Shown: positions 9,010 to 14,813 of the stretch, in pieces | Layout of the letters: each line of letters starts with the position of its first letter | Numbering within the stretch: position 1 is the stretch's first letter | Origin: a virus | Direction: 5' to 3' (one strand) | IMG/VR virus record: IMGVR_UViG_3300020162_002681 | Coordinates: 62,001-126,000 of that record | Length of the DNA: 64,000 bases | Program-made: the position numbers and the translations under genes | The notes under the pieces: model-generated | What the model was told of the DNA's origin: nothing | Databases searched by the model: none | The model's input: only the letters and a program-made list of their open reading frames with translations

Positions 9010-9756
9010 ATGCCTGATTTCACTTTTCCAGTAGTCGAGGGACATACTTTTCTTGCGCCGAGGAATTTTGTAGGAAAACCATTCTCTACGCTATTTATTG
9101 CTGATGATAATGATGCCCACTATCGCTTGAATGGCACGTATGACAAGCACTTTGGGTTGTATATATTAACAAACATTATAGGTGCAAAAACCGACTACAG
9201 ACCCAGCATCAACCTAATTAATGCAACTGGCACTGAAACAAAGCTAAAAGGTGCAGCAACCCCGACAATATTCAAAGAAAAGATAAACAGGCGTGAATAC
9301 GGCAAAAAAAATGATGTACACCCCACTCTCGGCAATCGAAATCTCGCCTTCAATAAAATTTACTACAGAGAATTTCTAATCCCCAAATTTGACCCACGCT
9401 ATTCTCTGGTTGTAGATAGCAAATTCATCACCAACACAATTCAAAAGCCAGCCGACCAGTTTACTGACCTTGGAGCAAGTCCTAGCAGCGTCTTTGAGCC
9501 ATTTGCAAGAGGTAGCTTAGTAAAGTATTCCAATCAGTACTGGAGATGCCTACAACCCACAAAAGCCTACCCTAGCAGTGAAAATACAGATTGGCAGCAA
9601 CTGCCGCAGCAACAATCGGTGTTTACGGCTGATATTTACTCGATTTTTGGCAGTAACGTGCAATTTTTACAAACTTACAGTGAAGACCGAAATTTTCGAC
9701 CAGAGCAGCAAGATACCTCTCTGGTTGCATATAATGTTTCATGTTTTTATGGTTAG
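9010..9756 (+). CDS. hypothetical virion-like protein
   Basis: The 248-residue protein is not recognised. It is Asn/Phe/Tyr-rich, with no signal peptide or membrane segment. A YSNQYWRCLQPTKAYPSSENTDW segment near residue 180 resembles the small carbohydrate-binding or chitin-binding-like modules (Y...WRC....) found in fibres and lysins. It follows the RHH gene by 3 bp and so is probably co-transcribed. A tail-associated role is a guess. Confidence 0.5.
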   Translation: MPDFTFPVVEGHTFLAPRNFVGKPFSTLFIADDNDAHYRLNGTYDKHFGLYILTNIIGAKTDYRPSINLINATGTETKLKGAATPTIFKEKINRREYGKKNDVHPTLGNRNLAFNKIYYREFLIPKFDPRYSLVVDSKFITNTIQKPADQFTDLGASPSSVFEPFARGSLVKYSNQYWRCLQPTKAYPSSENTDWQQLPQQQSVFTADIYSIFGSNVQFLQTYSEDRNFRPEQQDTSLVAYNVSCFYG

Positions 9757-9765
9757 ATAGTAATT

Positions 9766-9843
9766 ATGAATATCTTATTTATACTATTAGCTGGTATCTC
9801 TCTAGCTACAACGCTTCTCGCTCTTTACACTTTACTTCTATGA
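9766..9843 (+). CDS. 25-residue membrane micropeptide
   Basis: A 26-codon frame encodes a single hydrophobic helix (MNILFILLAGISLATTLLAL...), with almost no soluble part. Its TGA overlaps the ATG of the next micropeptide (ATGA). It is the first of three consecutive tiny membrane peptides. Function unknown; lysis or membrane modulation would fit. Confidence 0.45.
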   Translation: MNILFILLAGISLATTLLALYTLLL

Positions 9844-9932
9844 TTATATTTCTTTTGGTTTTAGTGGTGCTTGGGATAGTTCGTATGATTTTTTACAAAG
9901 AAATTTTAGATTTAATCGAGAAAAATAAATGA
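9840..9932 (+). CDS. 30-residue membrane micropeptide
   Basis: The peptide encodes one transmembrane helix (MIIFLLVLVVLGIVRMIF) followed by a charged cytoplasmic tail (YKEILDLIEKNK). Both its start and its stop overlap neighbouring micropeptide genes by ATGA, a layout seen in tightly coupled membrane complexes. A longer in-frame start at 9741 exists but overlaps the upstream gene. Function unknown. Confidence 0.5.
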   Translation: MIIFLLVLVVLGIVRMIFYKEILDLIEKNK

Positions 9933-10024
9933 TTACTTGGATTTTGGCGATTCTGCTTGTATTAGTTACAAGTTTTGCAGTTTGGCTTGTTTGGCAACTT
10001 ATGAAATTTGTTCCTCGGAGATAA
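9929..10024 (+). CDS. 31-residue membrane micropeptide
   Basis: The peptide has one transmembrane helix (WILAILLVLVTSFAVWLVW) and a short basic C-terminus (KFVPRR), giving a predicted inside-positive end. The ATG overlaps the preceding TGA. The following gene starts one base after its stop, with GGAG as a ribosome site. It is the third member of the ATGA-linked trio. Confidence 0.5.
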   Translation: MITWILAILLVLVTSFAVWLVWQLMKFVPRR

Positions 10025-10025
10025 T

Positions 10026-10439
10026 ATGTCTAAATGCTCAACACTACGATTTAAAATTTATTCGCGAGACTACGACAAACTCCGAAAGCACACCGACAAC
10101 CTTAATACAAATCCTGCTACACAAGCTCGTTTGTGGGTACAGCAGCAAATTAATAGATTGCCCGATGAAGTTGAAGAACGTGACCCAGACTTTAAACTGG
10201 AGCATCTTGAGTCTGCTCTACAACACTGGGGATTTATTAAAATAGATGCTAATCAATGTGCTCCTGAATACTGGTTTTCTAAGGTACTTGATAGGCAATT
10301 AACTGTTGTAGAGCTTAATGATGGAGTTTGGCTTTCTTATACTCAAGGAAGAGACTTAATACCTAATTACCACGCTTTTCCACATATTTTGCGACGTAGA
10401 GTGAGTTTATTGATGTCAACTCACACTATTAGACCATAA
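10026..10439 (+). CDS. hypothetical soluble protein
   Basis: The 137-residue protein is not recognised. It is charged, mixed alpha/beta and rich in Arg and Trp, with no motif that I can name. The chosen ATG has GGAG seven bases upstream and follows the micropeptide trio by one base. It is the last protein gene before the tRNA array. Confidence 0.55.
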   Translation: MSKCSTLRFKIYSRDYDKLRKHTDNLNTNPATQARLWVQQQINRLPDEVEERDPDFKLEHLESALQHWGFIKIDANQCAPEYWFSKVLDRQLTVVELNDGVWLSYTQGRDLIPNYHAFPHILRRRVSLLMSTHTIRP

Positions 10440-10490
10440 TATGAGTCTTAAGACAGATATATACGCATATAGTATGTGTTATATTAACAA

Positions 10491-10567
10491 ATGAGGTACA
10501 TTAGCGACAGTCAGGCTTAAGTGGTTCATACCCACTCACAACAGTCAGTGCAATTCTGACACCTCAC
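10491..10567 (+). tRNA. tRNA-Met-like (anticodon CAT)
   Basis: The anticodon arm AGTGG-TTCATAC-CCACT and T-arm GTCAG-TGCAATT-CTGAC are perfect. The acceptor pairs TGAGGT with ACCTCA and has an A-C mismatch at the 1:72 pair, as in initiator tRNAs. The D-stem is weak (AGC/GCT only), and CCA is not encoded. It could alternatively be tRNA-Ile with a modified C34. Confidence 0.65.
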
Positions 10568-10575
10568 CCCAATTT

Positions 10576-10658
10576 GGAAGGTTGAACATAGGCACGTTAA
10601 GCTCTTTGCTAAAGAGTCGAGGGTAATACCTCTGTAGATTCGACTTCTACACCTTCCG
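10576..10658 (+). tRNA. tRNA-Ser (GCT)
   Basis: The acceptor GGAAGGT/ACCTTCC is perfect. The anticodon loop TTGCTAA gives GCT. A long variable arm (GAGG/CCTC) marks a class II tRNA. The T-arm is GTAGA-TTCGACT-TCTAC. Discriminator G. No encoded CCA. Confidence 0.88.
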
Positions 10659-10661
10659 TTT

Positions 10662-10742
10662 GGAAGAATGCGCTCATGGGGGCAAACGGTCTTGAAAACC
10701 GCGCTAGGGTCACACCTAACAGTTCGATTCTGTATTTTTCCT
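10662..10742 (+). tRNA. tRNA-Ser (TGA)
   Basis: The acceptor is GGAAGAA/TTTTTCC. The anticodon loop CTTGAAA gives TGA. The variable arm is TAGG/CCTA and the T-loop TTCGATT. The T-stem has four good pairs. The long variable arm supports serine. Confidence 0.8.
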
Positions 10743-10761
10743 TTGGCAATCGATTGCCAAA
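10742..10761. repeat. 20 bp perfect palindrome
   Basis: TTTGGCAATCGATTGCCAAA is fully self-complementary and abuts the 3' end of tRNA-Ser(TGA). It could be a processing hairpin or a dimeric protein site. There is no T-run, so it is not a standard terminator. Confidence 0.6.
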
Positions 10762-10766
10762 AACAA

Positions 10767-10879
10767 AACACCCTTCCGAGTGTCTCGGATTGCTTAGTGA
10801 AAGTGGCAGCTTCAACGCTGCGTCTAGCCGCATAAAGGCTAGGCTACCACAGGTGGAGACGGAAGCTAATATTGGTGTT
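10767..10879 (+). ncRNA. candidate structured non-coding RNA in tRNA array
   Basis: No gene is supported here, but the sequence folds well. The outer stem AACACC/GGTGTT (10767-10772 with 10874-10879) is stacked on CTTCCG/CGGAAG (10773-10778 with 10860-10865). They enclose a junction with hairpins GCAGC-TTCAAC-GCTGC, CTAGCC-GCATAAA-GGCTAG and CTACC-ACA-GGTGG. The overall shape is a multibranch, tRNA-sized RNA, but no tRNA cloverleaf with a T-loop fits. I do not recognise the family. The plus strand is inferred from the flanking tRNAs. Confidence 0.45.
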
Positions 10880-10893
10880 CATAACAATAAGAG

Positions 10894-10984
10894 TTGCATT
10901 ACGTGAGTATGCAAAGTTGGGGCTGGTAATACTACAGGCTGTCAGAAGGTTCCAAGAACGGTTGCAAAACAGTTGAGAGCTGAC
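10894..10984 (+). ncRNA. second structured segment upstream of tRNA-Gly
   Basis: The hairpin TTGCAT/ATGCAA (10894-10914) is followed by a GTCAG/CTGAC stem (10941-10945 with 10980-10984) enclosing GTTC-CAA-GAAC. It may be part of the same RNA as the preceding feature, or a leader of the tRNA-Gly transcript. Support is only from folding by eye. Confidence 0.25.
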
Positions 10985-10998
10985 CTCTTATTTAACTT

Positions 10999-11072
10999 GC
11001 GGAACTAGCTCAATTTGGTAGAGCAAGCCCCTTCCAAGGGAAAGGTTAAGAGTTCAAGTCTCTTGTTTCGCT
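10999..11072 (+). tRNA. tRNA-Gly (TCC)
   Basis: The acceptor is GCGGAAC/GTTTCGC, the D-arm GCTC...GAGC and the T-arm AAGAG-TTCAAGT-CTCTT. The loop CTTCCAA gives TCC. The anticodon stem has only three good pairs (CCC/GGG), with two mismatches above. The 3' 19 bases overlap the end of the convergent HNH gene. Confidence 0.8.
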
Positions 11073-11773
11073 TTTTTAGTAATTCCATATTCCTTGCATC
11101 TATTTCTTATAGTTATATCGCTTACGCCATATATTTTAGAGATTTTTATCATAGAATATTTATTTACAAGGTCTTGTAAGGTATTTCTATCTATGTGAAA
11201 TTTTATAGTTTGATTTTTATATCTATTAGAACATTTTACACATCTCTTAGACTGCCTTAATATATCTAATCCACAATCAACGCATTTTAAATTGGGCTTT
11301 ACTTTAATGTTTTTACCTGCATAATTATCTGTTTGGGAATGGCAATTTGGACAAAGTATTCTTAAATTATCGATTCTATTGTCGTTATTTATACCGTTTA
11401 TATGGTCAAGCTGTAAACTAAGCTTAGCTCCATTCCATTCCCCAAGATTATTGCAAATAGCGCAAGAATAGTTCAAAATACCTTCTTTTACTAGTCTAGC
11501 TTTTAGGTTGGAAGTGTTATTATACTTAGAATTTTCTACTAAGATTAAATCTAAATCTATTTTCGATTTAGGTTGGGATTTTATATATTTCGCCCTATTT
11601 ACATCCAAATTATTCAAACATAAACCATTTTCACCTATGAGTTTTTTAAGGCACTCATAATTTGTGCTGTGTACAGGAACACCGACGTTTGTTAAAACTT
11701 GTTTGAGTGTATCCGACTCATTCAATAGTTTTTGTAGGTCGATAGTACTTAAACTTTTTAATTTTTTACTCAT
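11054..11773 (-). CDS. HNH homing endonuclease
   Basis: The 239-residue protein has a zinc-bound HNH core. CAICNN is followed by LDHINGINNDNRIDNLRILC and PNCHSQT (residues ~100-152). A second Cys pair cluster follows (CVDCG...RCVKCS, ~162-178), then a helix-turn-helix (LVNKYSMIKISKIYGVSDIT) that probably gives sequence specificity. It sits between tRNA-Gly and tRNA-Gln on the opposite strand, and its last codons overlap the tRNA-Gly 3' end. The frame is intact. Confidence 0.88.
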   Translation of the reverse strand: MSKKLKSLSTIDLQKLLNESDTLKQVLTNVGVPVHSTNYECLKKLIGENGLCLNNLDVNRAKYIKSQPKSKIDLDLILVENSKYNNTSNLKARLVKEGILNYSCAICNNLGEWNGAKLSLQLDHINGINNDNRIDNLRILCPNCHSQTDNYAGKNIKVKPNLKCVDCGLDILRQSKRCVKCSNRYKNQTIKFHIDRNTLQDLVNKYSMIKISKIYGVSDITIRNRCKEYGITKKAKQET

Positions 11774-11780
11774 AATCCCA

Positions 11781-11788
11781 ATTATACA
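11781..11788 (-). promoter_or_regulatory. promoter -10 (TGTATAAT) of HNH gene
   Basis: The minus strand reads TGTATAAT 8 bp before the HNH ATG, so the transcript would be nearly leaderless. It is the same octamer as at 8825 and 12094. Confidence 0.4.
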
Positions 11789-11852
11789 CTACCTTAAAAC
11801 AGGTATTCCCTAAAACCAAGAGATGAGATATCGTAATTCTCTAACCGCTTAA

Positions 11853-11923
11853 TCCTTTGTAGTGAAATGGCATCACACGACACTTTGATTGTCGCATTCT
11901 ACGTTCGACCCGTAGCAAAGGAA
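11853..11923 (+). tRNA. tRNA-Gln (TTG)
   Basis: The acceptor TCCTTTG/CAAAGGA is perfect. The anticodon arm CGACA-CTTTGAT-TGTCG gives TTG. The T-loop is TTCGACC with stem ACG/CGT. Discriminator A. Confidence 0.85.
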
Positions 11924-11933
11924 TTGGGATGCT

Positions 11934-12008
11934 GAGATAGAACCCAAACGGCTAGGGACATGACTGTGAATCATGGTTTAGTGAGTTCGACCCTCACCTA
12001 TCTCCCCA
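11934..12008 (+). tRNA. tRNA-His (GTG), CCA encoded
   Basis: The acceptor is GAGATAG/CTATCTC. The anticodon arm CATGA-CTGTGAA-TCATG gives GTG. The T-arm is GTGAG-TTCGACC-CTCAC. Discriminator C73 is followed by an encoded CCA, the only one in this array. The base at -1 is T rather than the G expected for bacterial tRNA-His. Confidence 0.87.
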
Positions 12009-12011
12009 AAT

Positions 12012-12083
12012 GGCTCTCTAGCATAATGGTATTGCACTTGCTTTGTAAGCAAAAGATTGTCAGTTTGATTCTGACGGGAGCCT
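12012..12083 (+). tRNA. tRNA-Thr (TGT)
   Basis: The acceptor is GGCTCTC/GGGAGCC. The anticodon loop TTTGTAA gives TGT on stem TTGC/GCAA. The T-arm is GTCAG-TTTGATT-CTGAC. Discriminator T. It begins four bases after the CCA of tRNA-His. Confidence 0.85.
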
Positions 12084-12093
12084 TTATTTTCAC

Positions 12094-12101
12094 TGTATAA
12101 T
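12094..12101 (+). promoter_or_regulatory. promoter -10 (TGTATAAT)
   Basis: TGTATAAT lies 23 bp upstream of the ATG at 12125 and downstream of the tRNA array. GGGGAAAA lies before the start codon as a ribosome site. Confidence 0.45.
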
Positions 12102-12124
12102 GAGAAAAACAGGGGAAAATTCTC

Positions 12125-12382
12125 ATGCAATACGCCGCACTCTTAGTCATAGTAGCTCTAGTTGTCTTTATTATCACTCCAAACCTAAAGAAGAGTGACG
12201 ATTCTCCAGCACGTTTAGACCTATTTTTCCGAGAGGTTCAATATAAGCTTGGCTTGCCTAAAAGCGCTGGTCAAGGAGCTGGTACTCGATTCAAACCCGA
12301 AGGTCGTAAACCACCTGAAAAAACACAACCTCAAGGAAGTCGCATAAGCGAAACTGAACCAGAAGTAAAAGAAAAGGACTAG
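12125..12382 (+). CDS. single-pass membrane protein
   Basis: The 85-residue protein has an N-terminal transmembrane helix (YAALLVIVALVVFIITPN, residues 3-20). A charged, Pro/Glu/Lys-rich soluble tail follows. A spanin-like or superinfection-related role is possible, but there is no lipobox and no family was recognised. It has its own promoter and converges with the minus-strand tail gene with a 4 bp overlap. Confidence 0.6.
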   Translation: MQYAALLVIVALVVFIITPNLKKSDDSPARLDLFFREVQYKLGLPKSAGQGAGTRFKPEGRKPPEKTQPQGSRISETEPEVKEKD

Positions 12383-14277
12383 CTGTAGAAGCCATTCGGA
12401 AAAATCGACGGTTCCTCACTCATTCTCAACTTCTGTTCTGGATTAGGTGAGCGCACAAGTATAGACTCGGTATCACTAGCTGCTATCGGTCTATACCCAA
12501 TATTAAAACTGCTGACGCTACCACCACCTAAAGCACCAAGAATTTGCGTATATATTGCTATGTACGCATTTTGTTTGGCGTTTGGATTTGTACTATCAGG
12601 AGAAGAAAAGCTTGGCGCTACACTAAAACTAGGCTCGTTAGGCGTAACAGTATTGTCGTAAAATCTATCACCAGACGACGAGCTTGACCCTATACGCTCT
12701 GGATTGACCTGATAGTAGTAGCAACCATCATGCGAGAACAGTGGAGGCATTGAGTAACGGAGCACAAAGCTGAACTCTCCTCGACGAATAGGAAAATAGC
12801 CAGTTTCAGGGAAAGGTGGTGCATCCCAAGTAGTTATCGCTTGATTTGGCAATGTTTTATACAAAGCTCCATAAGGCGCAGCTCCTTCAACAAATAGCAG
12901 TGATTTCCGCTCTAAATTTGTAGCTCGGTCAGTAAAATAGGTATATTGATTTTTGGTCAAGGGGTACACATCAAGAATTTCACCATACGCCCACCAATAC
13001 TTATATTGCCACTCGTAACTAACTCCACGTTTGCCTACAGCGCTTTTAATCTCATAGGGATGGTTTATTTTTCCTTCTGCCGTACCCATATCAAGTCGCA
13101 ACATATTCACACCTTCTTTAGAGGAAGCAAGTATACCCCAAGGGTTAGGGCGAATTACATTTGATTGCTGTGTGTACTTTTGCAAACTGAATCTAGCTTG
13201 GTCAGTTCCGTAGTCAGGGGATTGGCGCGGAGAAAACAAAGTATAGTTAGTATTCCCAACATAAGTTGCAGTTGAATTACAGAACTCAGTAATATTCTTT
13301 TCTGTCAGCGTAGCCGATTGTGAAGGACGAAGTACTAATTCCAAATTGTAGTTAGAAGCTCTGTTGTGAACAATTACGCCTGTGGCTTCTAGAGCCTTAG
13401 CATCATCTGAAACTGAGTAGCTACGTTCGCGATATCTGAGCACTGACTGACCACGACACCACGTAAAAGCATATGTAGGAGTGACACTGTAAGAAGTTAC
13501 CGTAAAATTAACTCCACTAACTGTTGAAATCTTTTTGTAGCGTGTATCAGTAGCTGGAGCCACACCTTCAAGGGGAATCCTATCTTCGGGGTCGATTACC
13601 ATACATGACCATATACCTCCACCAAGATAATTCAGATTATCTAGGGAGAAATTCGATTTGAAGCACTTCGGTAATCCAGTTGCATCTAAGTCAAGCTGAT
13701 ATACCTGCCTTTCGGCTATGTTGATGTTGTTATTAGTTGGAGAGATGTCTGAATTATCGATACTAACTAATTTCCAATCGATTTCCTTTAAACCATCTTG
13801 TTTGTCCTTGACTGACTTGACATAAGCCAAATGTACACTCCAGCCTCCTCGATTAGCAGAGTTTGCACTGACGAACGCTTTTATCTGGGTCTGGTAGCTT
13901 GAAGAGAAGAACGTGTAGATTGGCTCGTTAGTCCCTCTTAAATCTTCATCAATGTAAACCGAGAAGTAATTAATAGTATTCTCGCTAGTTTCAGGAAACT
14001 TGACAGGAGCAGGAATAGGGAATTTTGCGAGTACAGCACTTTTTTCGAGGTTTGCTTGTGAAACTCTTAGTCTAGAGATAATTGTGTCTATGGGAAGCCC
14101 AGTAAGTCTACGAACCGTGACCAATTTGAATAACGATTCCGAATTAATTTTTTGCTTATTTTTTTTCTGTACCTTAGTATCAACAGTAGACTGGTTAGAT
14201 ACTAAAATCCATTCATTCGTCTGATTTTCACGTAAATAAATTTTCCCATTATTTTCACGTTTGATAAATCTGCCCAT
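12379..14277 (-). CDS. large tail-associated protein
   Basis: The 632-residue protein is not recognised. The N-terminus is basic (MGRFIKRENNGKIYLREN), with a hydrophilic helical region around 45-75. The rest is Tyr/Ser/Pro/Asn-rich beta, resembling baseplate or fibre proteins. It ends a minus-strand tail cluster and is preceded by the truncated RHH copy. A tail-tip or receptor-binding role is inferred from composition and neighbours. Confidence 0.55.
   Translation of the reverse strand: MGRFIKRENNGKIYLRENQTNEWILVSNQSTVDTKVQKKNKQKINSESLFKLVTVRRLTGLPIDTIISRLRVSQANLEKSAVLAKFPIPAPVKFPETSENTINYFSVYIDEDLRGTNEPIYTFFSSSYQTQIKAFVSANSANRGGWSVHLAYVKSVKDKQDGLKEIDWKLVSIDNSDISPTNNNINIAERQVYQLDLDATGLPKCFKSNFSLDNLNYLGGGIWSCMVIDPEDRIPLEGVAPATDTRYKKISTVSGVNFTVTSYSVTPTYAFTWCRGQSVLRYRERSYSVSDDAKALEATGVIVHNRASNYNLELVLRPSQSATLTEKNITEFCNSTATYVGNTNYTLFSPRQSPDYGTDQARFSLQKYTQQSNVIRPNPWGILASSKEGVNMLRLDMGTAEGKINHPYEIKSAVGKRGVSYEWQYKYWWAYGEILDVYPLTKNQYTYFTDRATNLERKSLLFVEGAAPYGALYKTLPNQAITTWDAPPFPETGYFPIRRGEFSFVLRYSMPPLFSHDGCYYYQVNPERIGSSSSSGDRFYDNTVTPNEPSFSVAPSFSSPDSTNPNAKQNAYIAIYTQILGALGGGSVSSFNIGYRPIAASDTESILVRSPNPEQKLRMSEEPSIFPNGFYS
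13294..13304. repeat. dispersed motif CAGAAAAGAAT (one of at least six exact copies)
   Basis: Exact 11-mers CAGAAAAGAAT, or the reverse complement, occur at 13294-13304, 32884-32894, 49452-49462, 55322-55332, 55957-55967 and 59985-59995. A one-mismatch copy is at 61865-61875. About twenty looser copies share G(A/G)CAGAAA(A)(A)GA. They fall on both strands and in different reading frames, so protein composition alone does not explain them. Confidence 0.55.
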
Positions 14278-14281
14278 AATC

Positions 14282-14374
14282 TTAGTTCACAACTGTCGGT
14301 AAACTGTCAATCCAGCACTCTATCACTGATGTCATGTCTTTATCTTGTGACTCGGCATATTTCGCTAACTTTTC
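14282..14374 (-). pseudogene. truncated inverted copy of RHH gene
   Basis: The minus strand encodes EKLAKYAESQDKDMTSVIEC, then WIDSLPTVVN and a stop. This is the C-terminal half of the RHH protein at 8860-9006. Codon differences across the shared core are synonymous (GCT/GCC, GAT/GAC, TGT/TGC). No start codon precedes it in frame; the open frame continues only into the 3' end of the 129-residue gene, where it lies in -1. It is either a truncated remnant or a frameshift-fused C-terminus. Confidence 0.65.
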
Positions 14375-14376
14375 TA

Positions 14377-14766
14377 CTAGAAATTTACAAAGTGCTGAAA
14401 ATTGCCACTGAAACCGCCGTATTGCCCTTGGAGAGCCGCCTGTTGACTACGCCAAGCACTCGCAGGAATTTTTTTACGTGCTACACCTGCTGCATCAATG
14501 AAGCTATTTTCACCTAATGGTCTTTGAGGGTTTCTAGGTGCTTGTTGCTTTGCCATGCCTCTACCCACGCTGGCGCTAGCAATTGCTTCCTGTCTGTTCA
14601 GGCTAGGAGGGGAGTTCTGCACCACTGCTGACCTCTGATTTCTCGTCAACGCTAGAGGTGAGGAATTAATAGGAGTCTCACCCCAAGTTGGAACTTCAGG
14701 TGCTTTTGGTTTGAAACTTTGACGAAGCTGATTTGCTTTTTGCCCGATAGTGGAGGTAGGTAGCAT
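14377..14766 (-). CDS. 129-residue virion candidate ending in FQHFVNF
   Basis: The protein is basic, Pro/Gln/Ser-rich and low-complexity, without a recognised domain. Its last seven residues, FQHFVNF, closely match FKHFKNF at the end of the protein at 47373-47957 and MQHFANF elsewhere. This suggests a shared targeting or cleavage tag. The gene stands alone between large tail genes, with a TATAAA box about 30 bp upstream. Its stop overlaps the region of the RHH remnant. Confidence 0.55.
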   Translation of the reverse strand: MLPTSTIGQKANQLRQSFKPKAPEVPTWGETPINSSPLALTRNQRSAVVQNSPPSLNRQEAIASASVGRGMAKQQAPRNPQRPLGENSFIDAAGVARKKIPASAWRSQQAALQGQYGGFSGNFQHFVNF

Positions 14767-14813
14767 AGTTTTTAGGTAGAAATCTTTATACTTTAGTTTA
14801 ACATCGTTAGTTA

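Noticed and set aside
10767-10879. Selenocysteine or opal suppressor tRNA (loop containing TTCAA)
   Set aside because: The hairpin loop contains TCA, but there is no T-arm with a TTCRANY loop and no acceptor of the right length.
10526-10906. Short protein frames across the tRNA array on both strands
   Set aside because: They coincide with three tRNA genes and the structured RNA, and have no coding character.
10762-10998. Group I intron in a tRNA, HEARO/omega RNA, or GOLLD
   Set aside because: Flanking tRNAs are complete, no group I core (P/Q/R/S) sequence is seen, the nearby HNH is not an IscB-type protein, and the size does not fit GOLLD.
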